A stretch of DNA of 64,000 bases, taken from contig JAQGEQ010000071.1 of the NCBI GenBank assembly GCA_034620365.1, positions 2,294,001 through 2,358,000 on the forward strand, in the 5' to 3' direction. Source of the stretch: Pegea sp. RAD2-039. Its lineage: Eukaryota; Chordata; Thaliacea; Salpida; Salpidae. The notes below the pieces were generated by a model. The model was not told the origin of the DNA. It saw only the letters and a list, made by a program, of their open reading frames with translations, and did not search any database. The translations under genes and the position numbers were made by a program. Below, one piece after another: positions 34,653-47,769 of the stretch (position 1 is the stretch's first letter; the number at the start of each line of letters is the position of its first letter).

Positions 34653-36689
34653 ATGCATGCAAGTTTCAGACGAAAGTTTCATTTGTTTCCAAAACAATTA
34701 TTTGCGTTTAGTCTCATATTTTTCACAAATATATTGCCGTCAGCTAGCGGTCAAACACCAATAAAAGATAGACTTGATCTACCTTCAAGTAGCTATATTA
34801 TTTATAGACGATTTGTTTTCAATCAAATTGAAAGCAAACTATCAAATAATAGTCTCATTCACAAGTTGAAATGTTCAATAAACAATAATTCATCAGTTTG
34901 TAAGAGTTTGAGAGCAAAAGTGAAACTTTTAAATCAACTAAACAGATCAAATCGAATGAAACGACGAGTAGATCAATTGAGCAGTGTACAAGACTCTTTT
35001 CATAATCCACTTAAATCGTTTGAAGCCAAAATGGGAGAATTTTCAGAAAAAGATTGGAACAAAATGAAAACGAATTGGAGAGTTGTAAATGGTCGATTTG
35101 TGGAAATCCCCTACTGTGATACAAAACCCGTTGTATATACAACTTCACCAACAGAACAAGAAACTACTAAAAGTAAAACGCTCGATACTGAGCCCGATTG
35201 GTCACGAATTCAATTGTCGGAACAGGCAAAAATGCTTCTTCTTCATAAGCACAATAATCAGCGCGGTCAAGTACGCCCGCCTGCGGCTGATATGATGCGA
35301 TTAAGCTGGGATAATGAATTAGAATGGGTTGCTTCTGTGAAAACTAACTCTTGTGTTTTCCAAGACGATGAGAAGCTGAAAACAAACGCTCAAAAAGATG
35401 AATGGGTCTCATATTCACATAGTCGACTTCATTCTAAGATTGGTTTTAACTTTTTTATGTGGAATAATCGACGTGAACTTCCAGAAACATTTGCTGATGA
35501 TGTAATGGAAAGCTGGCTTAGTGAAAGGGAATACTTTGATTTTTTGTCGAGAAGGTGCCTGGGTATTTGTGATCATTATTTGCAGGTTAGTATTCGTTAG
35601 AATCGACAATTATTTATATTTACAAAATATTAGTTTCTGCAAGGCTGTTAAAAACTTTGTGGGTAGCTTAAACCGTATTTACGGCACAAAGTTTAATTTA
35701 AAAGATATTTGGGACTTAGAATTCTATAACTTATCAATTAAAGTCAAATTTTAACCCAATAGCTTCAAATCCAAATAGATCTAACGCTTGATATTAAAAA
35801 ATATCACTTTTTAATGAATTTTCAGTCTAACTTAATGCAAAATATGCTCTTTGATAGTCTTTGTAGTCAATGAATATTTTTTAGTGAAAAAACTTGAAGC
35901 TTTACATAAATTTTTAAATTCATCTTTTGACCAATCTTATCAAATTCTAAGTGAACCAATAAGACAAACTGTTATCCAACCAGAATTGGTTTTAAATGAC
36001 TTATACTCGTTTTAATTTTCATGTTTTGATAAGTCATATTTAAGCAGCTGTTTCTAGGTGATTTGGGCAAACACTTTTAAAATTGGATGCGCTGTTTCTT
36101 CATGTAAAAGTTATGAAATAGTTGGAGGATTTTTTCCGCAAACCACACTACTAGTTTGCGCTTATACTCCAAAAGGTAACATCAAAGATTTTTATAATCA
36201 AGATAAAAATGTCCCAAGGTTGGTATTCCCATATCAATATGGGACTACTTGCGGTTTCTGTCCTCGGTGAGTAAAAAAAATTCAGAGGTTGCTGTTTTTT
36301 GAAAACTAACTCGAATTGTTCTGTTTTTAGTAAATTTGCTGAGTCAAAAGATGAAGATTATTGTCTTTCAAATTTATGTTGCAATTCGTTAAGAGAGCAG
36401 AATCCAAAGTTTGTTCCTCCAGTTCACTTGAACAAAAGTTCAACTTACACCTGGCTGACGGCTCTTACTCCAAAAATGAAAATTCCAGGTAAACATACCT
36501 TCTTAATGATTTTATTTTATCTGCTATCAGTTTTGTACCAATAATTATGATTGAAATTTTGCAGCACCTCGCTGCTTACCTCGACCAGACGAAGATCCAA
36601 AGTCAGAAGATCTGTTTAGTTCAAAACCAAGATTGAAAACTTGGCCATATAGCTATTTTATAACATTGATTTTACTCAAACTTAATTAA
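34653..36689 (+). CDS. Secreted or membrane-anchored CAP-domain (CRISP/GLIPR/PI16-like) protein
   Basis: Four exons (34653-35585, 36058-36266, 36331-36488, 36565-36689) join in frame to 474 residues. CAP/SCP/Tpx-1 proteins are mostly extracellular, with roles from protease inhibition to sterol binding. An N-terminal basic stretch and a hydrophobic segment (about 14-31) form a likely signal peptide. A basic, coiled region of about 160 residues without recognised domain follows, then the CAP domain (about 194-375): HNNQRG and LSWDNELEWVA, the HYLQ/VIWANTFKIGCAV signature split across the exon 1/2 junction, and LLVCAYTPKGN. Cysteines after it (CGFCPRKF...DYCLSNLCCN) resemble the short hinge of CRISP proteins. 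The C terminus is hydrophobic (YFITLILLKLN), so a GPI anchor or a C-terminal membrane segment is possible. The long spacer between signal peptide and CAP domain is unusual. No exact orthologue is assigned. Confidence 0.88.
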
Positions 36690-37274
36690 TAAATCTAAAA
36701 AAGAATAAAAATGTTTGAAATATAATTGTTTAGAAAGATAGGAAACATAAAGAGAGCGTGGAACAAAATCTTGAACTTTTGACTAAACTGAAAATATCAG
36801 ACGAAAATGCTTTTTCAAAAAAAAATATTAAGCCAAAAGTCACTCGTTGAAATAAAACTTAGAAACTTGCTGTAGGGGATTTTTTATTAATGTTTGTTTA
36901 GTTGAAATTTGAAACGTTTTAATTTTGTGGGGCATTTTCTTTTAAGAGTATTTATATACTTCTGATTTTCTTGATTTACTTGAACTTTATTTATTATTTA
37001 TTTATTAATTTACTTTTATTTAGTCTTTACATAATCTTAGTTTAATTTATTAGTTTTTGTAAGCAACTTATATATTTGTTTATAATATTTTTTGTTATTA
37101 GATAAAAAAAACAGTTTATTAAATAATTTTCAATATTTAATGAATATATTATAAATTTTATGTTTCAAATTTTCTTTATTGTTGCAAAAATATTCTTAGT
37201 TTTTTCTGATAAACTTTCCAATATTATTTTATACATCAAAACTAAAATATTCTGATAAATCTCTGTTCACTTAG
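36690..37274. other. CAP-gene 3' flank, AT-rich spacer
   Basis: No gene. The right end is a splice acceptor (CACTTAG ending at 37274) 10 nt before the ALG1 ATG. Confidence 0.5.
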
Positions 37275-37284
37275 GGAGCAATTT

Positions 37285-40200
37285 ATGATGAAGGATTTAA
37301 TGATTCAGTTTGTTTTCCATCCATTGACACTTGTGCTGAAATATCTTAGCATATTTATAGTTTTTGCTTTCCTAAGAAGAATTTATATTCGATTTCTAAA
37401 AAAACGTAGAGTTACAGTAGTGGTTCTTGGTGATGTTGGAAGAAGTCCCAGGATGCAGTATCATGCAGCATCACTTGCTCAAAATGGTTTTGATGTTGAT
37501 CTTGTTGGATTTTCAGGTTTTCATCTATTTCTTTCATACTAATAATGTTCATATTTAGAAAATTAGTTTTACAGTTTTGATATTTAATTTTATTTTAACC
37601 TAAATTAATCTTTTTTTGATAAAATAATTTGTTTGATATAATCTACTTCTAATTTTTATCAAACTAAAATTTTTAGGCTCAAAAGTATCAGCATTTGTGG
37701 AAAATAGTGATGGATTAACAATTCATTACACCAAAGAGGCAGTTGTTAAAGGTTACTTGTTTAATTGTTAATAAATGATGTCTTATTATATAAGGAATCA
37801 AATTTTGTTTAATATATATTTGTTTTATATTTTAACTAATAATGTATAACTGCAGATTACATATCATAAAGCTTTTATAGCACAACATAATATGACTGTA
37901 GAGAAATAATTTAAAAAAGTCTGAAATACCACAGTTCATCATGACAAATCAGTATACTTAACTCAGTTTACAATAATTAAGTTGGTGTTATAAAGGATGA
38001 AAGTTTGGTTGTTTCCGAAGGAGTTTTCATGACTTGTGGTTCTATCCAATTAGATTTCGTTTTGTTTTTACCTCATAGATTTAACTCAGTTTCATGAAGT
38101 ACAAATACATAGACAAAATTTCTTGTTGACATCAACATAATATGAAATTGATTACAATTTTCATGTTCTTTAAGTGTTTTTAATTATTATTTTTCTTTCT
38201 TCATAATAAGTTAGCTGCAACATTGACTGTTGAGTTAACTAAAGTGTATACTAACAAATTAGAATTGATTTAAAATCTTGTTAAATTTGATAAAAAATGC
38301 TTGGATATTCTGAGTAGTGAAAAGTTGAAATGATATAAAATAGTTATGTAAAAATAAAATGATTATTGTTTAGTAATACTTTAAAGATTATTTTTAACTT
38401 TAAATCAAGATATATTTTATAAATCATTTAAAAACTTTATTGTTAAAAGTTGATTTTTCAATTTAAATTATAATTGCCTTATAGGTCTACCTCGAATCAT
38501 TACCTATTGCTTGAAAGTATTACTTACAATCTGTTTACTTGTTAAAAACTCTTCTTGTTGATGTTGGAGCAGCTCATTTTATCATGATTCAGGTTTTACT
38601 TTTTGAAATTTTCTTAATTTATTTTAAATTTTTAGTTTTGAAATTAAAACAATTTTTAAAAACTATTTTTTATATGGAATAGTTCTACACAAATTGATAT
38701 TTTCAACTTAATGTTTTACAAACAAGATTAAAAGATTTCTTCGTTTAGAATCCTCCCTGTATTCCTGGATTGGCAATTTGTTTTTTTGTATCAGTTCTAA
38801 ACGGAAGCCATTTGGTGATTGATTGGCATAATTACGGATACACTATACTGAGCATGGCTCTTGGAAGGAAACATATTTTAGTGAAAATAGCAAAATTGTT
38901 AGTAACCACTTAATTTGATTCAAAATATGAGAATGCTGAAAATCTTCACAATTTGTTGTTTTATAGTTATGAAGAAGTTTTCGGTCAATTAGCTTCTACT
39001 AATATTTGTGTAACAGAAGCTTTAAAAAATGATTTAGATAACAACTGGAAAATCAGGTGCTTCTGCAAACTACTTTCATATAATAAATTGTATCTTTTGT
39101 AACAAACCTTTTCAAGGTTATTTAGTGATTTGAAACACTATTGACTGATCTAAATGCTTTGACAGTGCTACAGTGATGCATGATAGACCTGGACCATTAT
39201 TCAAGCCTATAGACCTGAAAGAACAGTTTCATGTAATTAGAATTTGTTGATTTATTATTGAAGTAATTATTGCAAACATTTTCTATTTGTAGTTATACAA
39301 CAAACTAAGTGAAAGTTATTCAGAGTTTCAAAGCTTAGATAATTCATCTGGTAATCGATTTATTAACATTGATGATGATGGTGGTCTACAAATGAGAAAA
39401 GATAGACCAGCTATTATAATAAGTAGTACTAGCTGGACAGGTCGGTTTTAACGTTTGTTCCATGTAGATAAATAGTAAATTCATAGTAAGTTTACAAACA
39501 TTAATTTTTTTATTTACTGATTTACTTTTAAGCTTCAATTTTTACAAAATGCTTTTTATTAATGGAAAATTACAAAACATTTTTTCTTTAATTTTTGTAG
39601 AAGATGAAGATTTCTCTATTTTGATTGATATGCTAGACTGTAAGTTCAAAAATGGCCTACTTTGTATAAATAGTTGAATGAAATTTGTTCTTTAAATTAT
39701 TTTCTAGTATATGAAAAAGATATCACAGAAAATCTTCCTGATATTTTATGCGTGGTAACTGGTAAAGCTGTTTATTTATTCAGCTTTTCAAGCAATTTAC
39801 AAACTATCTTATCTTGTAGGTAAAGGGCCATTGAAATCATATTATAAAGAAATTTTAAGTACAAAAAGTTGGAAACATATTCAAGTAGTAACACCTTGGC
39901 TAGAAGCAGAAGACTATCCCAAACTTCTTGGTTTGTTTCAAAATAAATAAATCAAAATTTGATTTTAATCATTAAACTTTAAAAGTGTTACAAATTAAAA
40001 CTTTATTTACAAAATTGAAGACTAATAAAGTTTATAGTTTTTATTTAAACTGAGATATATAGTAAGCCTAAAAGTTTCATAAATATTTTGACCAACAATA
40101 GCATCATCTGATGTGGGTGTAAGTCTTCATACTTCATCTAGTGGACTTGATCTCCCAATGAAAGTCGTTGATATGTTTGGATCACAGTTACCTGTCCTTG

Positions 40201-40513
40201 CAATTTCATTTCCATGGTTTGTACTTGCTGCTAATAACTCAAATGACTCATTAATATTTCTAGCCTTGAAGAACTAGTAAAGCATGAGTCAAATGGTCTT
40301 GTGTTTCATGATAAAGAAGAGTTTAAGGAGCAACTGTGTCTGGTTCTTTCTGATTTTTACGATGAGCAAAGTCTTTTGAAAAAATTTAGAACAAATATTG
40401 ATAAGTTTCGTGAAAACGATTGGCAAAAGTCATGGATGGAGAAAGTGCACCTTGTTTTAAGTTATAAACTAAACTTTTATGCTGCTGATATTATTAGGAT
40501 TAAATTATTTTAA
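37285..40513 (+). CDS. ALG1: ALG1, chitobiosyldiphosphodolichol beta-mannosyltransferase
   Basis: Twelve exons: 37285-37516, 37677-37751, 38485-38592, 38749-38897, 38967-39056, 39166-39232, 39293-39440, 39601-39639, 39708-39761, 39820-39930, 40102-40216, 40264-40513. The enzyme (GT33) adds the first mannose to GlcNAc2-PP-dolichol on the cytosolic face of the ER at the start of N-glycan assembly. An N-terminal membrane segment precedes [17 protein letters not shown]. Later landmarks are [90 protein letters not shown] and [12 protein letters not shown]. Exon 3 has one base too many. The start [15 protein letters not shown] and the end [16 protein letters not shown] are in different frames around a run of five A (38544-38548). 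With four A the exons sum to exactly 478 codons plus stop (human 464). A homopolymer error is the simplest explanation; a real broken allele is possible. Confidence 0.95.
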
Positions 40514-42303
40514 ATTTATTCAAGAGATTCTTATTTCTTTTAAGTTGAATTACTCTTATCTAAATGAAATAAATAGTTTACAAATGCTACAATAATTATA
40601 ATTGTAGTGAATAAAAGTTATCATTTAATTTTGTAAGTTTCTTTATAATAAGAGCATTTAAGAAACACGATTTTTCAAAGTTTATATGCAAAACATTTTA
40701 TGAAAAACATTCAATTTAACAAGAAAAGATCAACTTTAATTTATGAATTAAAAATTCTGCTGATTACAGTAAAATGCAAGAAGACAAATTCGATCAAAAG
40801 AGATATGTTTTATAAAGACAAAGTTGTCTACTTCTTTGAAGCTTGTCAGGCAATTAGCTATTCAAAGTTTTGTCAAGTTTAATAAACTTTAGTGATTACT
40901 GTGTTAACATTGCTATATGCAGTGATTTTCATAAATTCCTATTTTGTTTTAACTCGTCTCTTCATTTGTAACTTAGACCTATTTTTGAGAGTCATATAAA
41001 AATGTGACGAATTGATAGACAAAGTATAGATTTATTTCATCTGTCAAAATTTTAACATGATTTGTTAAGTTTTATTTGATCAAGTATCATCTACTTGGTG
41101 GATCAAAATAAACTAATTCCTCAATTTACCATCTTAAGGTTTAACTTAAAAATTTAGAAGGTCAAGATTTTATTTCGTAAGTTGATATACATCTTTCAAC
41201 TTATTTATGGTCTTACTTTTTTTTTTGCTACAAAAAGTTGAATTTCTAAAAAAAGTAAAACCTATCATTTCCTAGAAAACTAATTTTAATTTTCTTGCTA
41301 AACTTTTACAACAAAATCATGGAATAAAATTTGTTATTGGACTTTCACAAAGTTAGATTTTTATAAATTATTAGATTAAAACACAGAAAAAATCGTTTTG
41401 TTATTTCTATAATATTATAAAAATAAACATCTTGAATGATTATTTAAATAAAAAAGTAAAAATATCTAGCAAGATTTTTTGAGCTAAATTTTGAAATGTA
41501 CAGAAAGACTAATTATAAAGAAAAAAAAGAGAGAGATATTTTAGCTGGAGGCAGTTTTTCTATTTATTTATAAATCTACAAAAGTGTTTCCATGCGAGGC
41601 CTGTCTCTGGCTGACCGTTCTTACATTGAATTTCTCTCAATTAATTTGTTTGCTTTTCCAAGAAGTTGTTTTGATATTTTAATGAAGGAGTTATTTCTTA
41701 TACTTAACTTTATAAAAATGTTTGTTTTTATTAAATATCTAACACAAAACATTTATTTAATTAAAAGTGTATTGGAATTCAAAACGTTAGTATATTTTTT
41801 CACTTTTTTAAAACTTAAACTTTTTGCTTTTTTTATCATCTGAAGACTTTCTGATATCCGTTTTTATAATTTGATTTTATTTATATTTAAGATTCTTAAT
41901 ATGCTAAAATTATTTTTATACCTTTATACTAAAAGATTTAAACTTATGATTAAAACTGAAAACTTTCTTTTAATTGAGCTTAGGGTTATTTTAAATTGAA
42001 TGTAATAATAAATGTTTTTGTGATTCTTATTACTTCAAATAAATTAATTATTTATTTAAGTTACTTTATAGTGTTATGATTAAGATCTAAGAATAAATAA
42101 CAGTTTGATAATTTTAGATATTTTTTTTAAGAAAATAGTCTCATAAAAATTTGTTTTAGTTTTTATAAAAGTTATTTCAACTTCATAAGTTTTTTATAAG
42201 TTTTTTGGTAAACAAAATTTTTGTATGCTTAAACTTCTAGTTTAAAATATTTATTACAACTAAAAATCTAATCAATCATTATAACAATAATATGTTTTTT
42301 TAG
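40514..42303. other. Intergenic, AT-rich
   Basis: No gene supported. Short open frames at 40700-40882 and 41592-41843 are rich in F, L, K and I and look like composition. A splice acceptor (TTTTTTTAG ending at 42303) lies 20 nt before the COMMD2 ATG. Confidence 0.5.
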
Positions 42304-42323
42304 ATACATCTAGTATTGATAGA

Positions 42324-42923
42324 ATGTTGTTGAAATTAAGCTCAGATCATTTAGAACATCTGGAGTTTTTGAAGAACATAGATGTTGATGTAGCAGTGGA
42401 ATTTGCTAATATCTCTTTACAGTTTCTACAAAATGGAATCAACAAAAAGATGTTTAAAGCTGCTTCACAGAAACTAAATGTAGAAATATCAGTGGTTGAA
42501 AACTCTATTTTTGGTTTGATGCAATTGTTTCTGGAAGCAAGTAAGATGAAATTAAATGATGTTGACTTTTATGACTCCCTAATGGTTCATAGTTTTTCAC
42601 CAAAACTAGCAACGTTGATAAAAGATTTATATCTACAAAATATGAAGTTACTTTCATCAAACTTGAAAGTTAATATGCCTCAGTTACCTAGATATAAGAA
42701 TCTAGAATGGAGACTAGATATCAAATTAGCATCAAGATCTCTTTATAATCAGCTATCACCTGCTATTCTACTAAAGCTAGCCATTGAAAATCATGTTGGT
42801 ACTGAAACTAAATTATTACAAACAGATTTACCAACTCTTCATCATATGATAGCAGAAATTGAAGATGCTCTAAACCAAAGTAAAAGCAAACATGTGCAGA
42901 GATTTATTAGAAATCTTTCTTAA
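42324..42923 (+). CDS. COMMD2: COMMD2, COMM-domain protein
   Basis: A single-exon protein of 199 residues, the same length as human COMMD2. COMMD proteins form the Commander complex with CCDC22/CCDC93 and retriever, which sorts endosomal membrane cargo. The start MLLKLSSDHLEHLEFLKNID matches the COMMD2 start (MLLELSEEHKEHLAFLPQVD). The helical N-terminal domain spans about 1-115 (KLNVEISVV, DFYDSLMVHSFS). The COMM domain begins at about 123 with LPRYKNLEWRLDIKLASRSL, followed by KLLQTDLPTLHHMIAEIE and a basic ending. All landmarks of the family are present and no residue looks out of place. Confidence 0.95.
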   Translation: MLLKLSSDHLEHLEFLKNIDVDVAVEFANISLQFLQNGINKKMFKAASQKLNVEISVVENSIFGLMQLFLEASKMKLNDVDFYDSLMVHSFSPKLATLIKDLYLQNMKLLSSNLKVNMPQLPRYKNLEWRLDIKLASRSLYNQLSPAILLKLAIENHVGTETKLLQTDLPTLHHMIAEIEDALNQSKSKHVQRFIRNLS

Positions 42924-43402
42924 TTTTCTTTTTGATTAAACAATAAAAATTCATTATTCTTTTAAAATTTGATTCTTAGTTAAAACTCTATTGTGTATTC
43001 ATTTCTATTTGTTTTTATAATGCTAATAAATTAATTTATTATTTACAAATTATTATAACAATAAGTATAAACATTCAATGAATTGAAGTGAATACTAAAC
43101 TATTCTAAATATTTTTGTGTTTCATTAAAAAATGTTTTTTCATTTTATTTGTCATAAACCATTATAAAAAAGAGCAATCTATACTTGATATGAAATTTTG
43201 TTTATGCTATCATTTAAAAATAAGAAGTTTTATCTCAATTTCTACCATTGATATGTTTGCTGATGTCTTTTGTTTCTCTGCTGCATTATTTCTCTAATTC
43301 ATTTGCATTTAATTTTTATTAAGAAATTCTTTTCTCTTCATGACAGACAGCTCTATAGAATTCTCACTTTTGTAATTAATTTAATTTAAATGTTCATTTC
43401 AG
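42924..43402. other. Short intergenic spacer between COMMD2 and the CHIC gene
   Basis: About 480 bp. AATAAA-like sequences near 42940 probably serve COMMD2. An acceptor (CATTTCAG ending at 43402) lies 37 nt before the next start codon. The 60-codon frame at 43115-43297 is not gene-like. Confidence 0.5.
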
Positions 43403-43439
43403 AGTCTGCTGTACTTTTATTTATTTAATTTTGAAAGCA

Positions 43440-45588
43440 ATGGCAAATGAAAATGATTTCTATGAAATAGTTGATGCAGAAAATAATGAATTGGAAGATT
43501 GGAATGATGAAGTTTTTCCCCATGTGCCTGATCCAATATCTGTTAAAGGATCTGGACACATAACAGTGTGAGCAATTTGAAATTTAGATTAGAATTGTTT
43601 TTAATTATTCATTTCTATTATTTTAAAGTTAATCATTTTTGAAAAAAGTCAATTATAAGATTAAATTTTAGTTGATGTTTTTAACATAAACAATTCTTAA
43701 CATTTTTGACTCGTATCCACTTTACATCTACAATTTCTTGATTTTATGAAATTTAAATTTATGAAAACTTTAAAAACCTTAAATTTGTTTTCAGTTTCGG
43801 TTTAAGCAACCGTTTTGATTCAGAATTTCCTCAACAACTCACCGGAAGAGTAAGTTAAAGTGTTGACGTTTCACTTATTTATCACAAACACTTTTTCTAT
43901 CTATAGCAAAACTTTTCGCTTATTCTCATTGGCTGAACTTAATTGAGTTCAGGTTCGTCACGCTCTAGTGCTCTACGAATCATTTATTAGCGGTAGATTA
44001 TCCACTTAATGTATACTTCCATCTCAACTGCTACCTACTAACCCGATATCACCCCAACTTCTCACCAATAGGGAATTCTTTCTCAGATCATTTCTTTTTT
44101 ATAACTCAATAAACTTTGTAGGAACTTCAAACCAACAACTTCAACTTGTTGTAAATTGCTAGCAGTTTTAGTGGCCTGGATACTACATCAACTTATTTGT
44201 TAGAAAATTGTTGAATTTCAACTTCAAATTTCTAATTCAGTTCCAAAAGCTTCTATTTGTATCTTATAAAACGTCCAACATCTTCTATTGGTCCTACTAA
44301 TCACATCAACAGCATCATTTATTGATACTTATTGACAATCGAAATCAGATGATCACGTGACTACAATTTGATTGACAGATTGCGCCAGAGGAGTTTGCCA
44401 ACACAATTGGTCGAATAAACAAAATTTTACATAAGTTTGTGTCCCTCAATTTTCTCTGGTTGGTCCTTGGCTGCCTATGTTGTTGTTGTACGGTCGGTTG
44501 TTCTATCTGGCCTGTTCTCTGTTTGAACAAACGATCAAAGCGAATGCTTGAGAAGGCGTTAGACTGGGAGAACCGAAATCTCTATCACAAGGTCAGTCAC
44601 GTGGTTTGCTGCTTCAGCCTTGTAGCTATTTTGTTGTTTTCTTTTAAACGTTCAATTATGCATAAATCTTGTTTGCTTGAAATAAGATTATGAAAAAACT
44701 CAACTAACACCAACCTCATGTCGTGATATTAAAAAGTTCAAATAAAAATTCAAAATCTTTTTTGGGAGATACTTTTACCGAAATATCTGCTTCGTAAATC
44801 GATTTCTCATTAGCAACCGACCTTAAACTCTACTAATTCCTCTTCAATTTGTTTCTATCAACAGCTTGGCTTACATTGGAAGTTGTCAAAGCAAAGATTA
44901 GCTAACAGTACAATGCTGCAACACGTAAGTTTCTTCATCAGCTGATTTATTTTGTCTAAAATTATCATCTTAAAACATAAATACTCTTCAAGTAAAACTT
45001 GCTTTTTCATAATTTAATTCTTATTTCTCTACTGGGAGTTTACTTTTTTAGTTCTGTTTCTAATTATATCTCGTCAAATTTTTTCTTGGCTTTAGTAAAG
45101 AATTTAAAACTGCTGATGTTTAAGTTAGATGTCAACTTCAATTGTTTTTTACTTTTGTTTATTTTAATCTGTCAATATTAGGGTTCAATTGTATTTTGAA
45201 ATAGTTTTATCTAAAAGAGATTTTTTGTAGATTGAAGCACTTAAATAGATAATCGATCTTCAATGTTATCAGATAGATTGAATTTAAAACTAATTCTTTT
45301 TGTCATCCGTTTGATTCTATTGATTTTTACTCTAGCTAAAATTTTAACTTAATAAATATTTTAAATTGTTTTTCCTCAAATTACATTTACTATTTTTACT
45401 AAAATATAACTGATAAGACCTTTAACTGGTTTCAAAAATTCGAAATTTCATCTCAAATTATTTCTAAATTATTTTTTCTGTAATCAACAAACAAATAATA
45501 AAATTATTTACAAATCTACAAATGGTTTTCTTTTTAGGTTCTACTTATAGAATTTATCCCAAAAGTCCCTGTATACAAGCCAGACTAA
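43440..45588 (+). CDS. CHIC2: CHIC1/2, cysteine-rich hydrophobic-domain palmitoylated protein
   Basis: Five exons (43440-43567, 43795-43849, 44379-44591, 44865-44924, 45538-45588) join to 168 residues, against 165 in human CHIC2. CHIC proteins are peripheral proteins of plasma-membrane and Golgi-derived vesicles, anchored by palmitoylation of a Cys cluster. Seen here: an acidic N terminus, the conserved SVKGSGHITVFGLSNRFDSEF, LTGRIAPEEFANTI, the Cys-rich hydrophobic stretch (GCLCCCCTVGCSIWPVLC), the basic LNKRSKRMLEKALDWENRNL, YHKLGLHWKLSKQRL, and a last exon of 17 codons with VLLIEFIPKVPVYKPD, nearly the same as the human end. All junctions are GT-AG and in frame. CHIC1 and CHIC2 are one gene in most invertebrates, so the symbol is approximate. 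Confidence 0.95.
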
Positions 45589-47765
45589 ACCTTGGGCTAC
45601 ATGTAACTAACAACTTTTTACGTTGCTTGTTGTTTATCTACCTATTTGTTTATATGTGTTGTTTATATTTTTTGTGCGTTTTATTTTCGGCTTTTTTGTA
45701 TTTCATTTGCTCTAGCGAAAGGTCTCTTTTGGAATCCGTCTCTGTAATTTATCTTGCTTTAACCCCAGCACCCTCATAAAGACCAACCTTCTATTTATTT
45801 TAAATTTTACTTTTAATCCGAGCCAATCAGTTATTATCTATTTTTTGCTCGATTTAAGCTTCTGTCTTCTTCAGACAGTTTTAGGTCAACATTTGAACTA
45901 TTTTTGTCTTTAAATTCACAAAATCTTGTTTCTCAGCACTAACTATGTTTTGTAAATTGATAGTTTGTGTTTCAGTATTCTTGGTACACAAATAATTTAT
46001 GTTTGAAAAACCCTTTAGATGAAATTATTCGACATAAAAATAAACTAAAAAGAATTTTGAAACAATTTTGTTTTGTCAAATTATTGGTTTCTAATTTGAT
46101 GATAAATTCTTTTTAAATTCTCATACAGTTTCAAATAGTCGGAAAGAAGTTTACAATTACATTAAAAACTTATAAATAGTTTGTTTGGAATTTCTATTTT
46201 TATAAAGTTGAAAGCTCTTATAGATTCTTACTAATCTATTAATAAAAAGGATCAAATTGAAGCTTGAAGTAATACTGGAGATAAACTTTAAGTATTTATA
46301 CAATTATTAATCTAGAAAACTCACTTTCAAGTTTTTGAATTAAGATCAAATAAGTTTTTAAACAAATATTTTTTAATAGAACAGTTTTACATTGATGTTT
46401 TCAATTTTTTTAAATTGTTAATTTAAGTCTTGTAGATCTTACTATTTCATTCAAGTCTTTAATTAGTGAAGATGATGCTGCAAACATTTAAGTAAACATA
46501 AAATGTTGGTTTCCATTTGTTGACTCGACAAAATTAGCTTAGCTATTACAAATATGTTTCTCTATTTACGAAAAGTCTTCCCAAAACAACTATATGGTTT
46601 GTTTTACAACAAATTTAAGTTTTTATTTATTATGTAAATTCCCCCATTTATTTGCTTGCAAATCTCTAAATTTTTTCATTAAATAAATCCTACAGAGTAT
46701 TTAATCTTGGATAGAAGTAAATATTATTTAAAATTTTAAATTAACTTCATCGATATGATTGGTAAATTACTTGGCTTATAAAAGTATTTCAAAAAAATTT
46801 TAATTTAGTTTTATGTTTAAATATTAAAATGTTTATGTTAAAGATAATCAAATTTTTGTTAAAGTAACTTTGAGCTTGTTTATATTTGAAACAATTAGAT
46901 GGACATTTAAATATCTATCTAGTAGGGTTATAAAGATTTGATTCAAACTAACGGTTGGTTAGATGATGATGAGTACAACATTTTGATAAAAATTGAATCA
47001 ACTTATTTTCTCAAACAAAAACTGAGCTTAAGAACCTTTGTCAATGACAAATATTTAGCTTGGAGCAGTAGGGTACTTTAAGTTTACTTACTTCAGACAG
47101 ATTACCGCCAAGTACCTATAAAGTTGGTAGCTTGTACATTCATCAACAATTTTATGTAATTCATTTGTATTCTAGCAAAAGTTAATTTTATCAACTAACA
47201 CTAGAAGTTGATTTTAAAACTTTATTTGGTAAATATCACTACAATACATCAAATGAAAAGTAATTGGATGTTATCTTTTTTCAAAATGTACGAAAATTTC
47301 CAAGACTGTTTTATAAAGTGAATTATCCGATAATGTGATCTTATGAAATATACTGAACCTTATCGATAATTGTTTGAACCACTGAATCATAATTAAATTC
47401 AAAACTGACTGATTAAAAATTAAAATATTTTAAAGAAATAAATTGAAAGCTTTAATGATGATAAAATATTCAACAAAATGGAAATGAAAAATTACATACA
47501 TGATTTCTTAATTATAAGAAAAGTCAAATGAATACCGTTGTGCTATTAGTTAGTTGTTTAAAAAAAGCAATTAATCCAAAAAACCTGAAAAAAACTATTT
47601 TATTACTTTTTGATTATATATTTATAAAATTACTACAGATTATCTAATTGGCGTTAGTTGTGATAGATATTTTGTTTTCATTGAGACACTATTATTAAAA
47701 CTGTTGTATTTTGTATCGTAAGCCGAGTAATTTTTTATTATTTCTAATACTATAATTAAAACTTG
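45589..47765. other. Intergenic, AT-rich
   Basis: 3' flank of the CHIC gene and then featureless AT-rich sequence. No gene, RNA or repeat can be supported. Confidence 0.5.
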
Positions 47766-47769
47766 TAAA

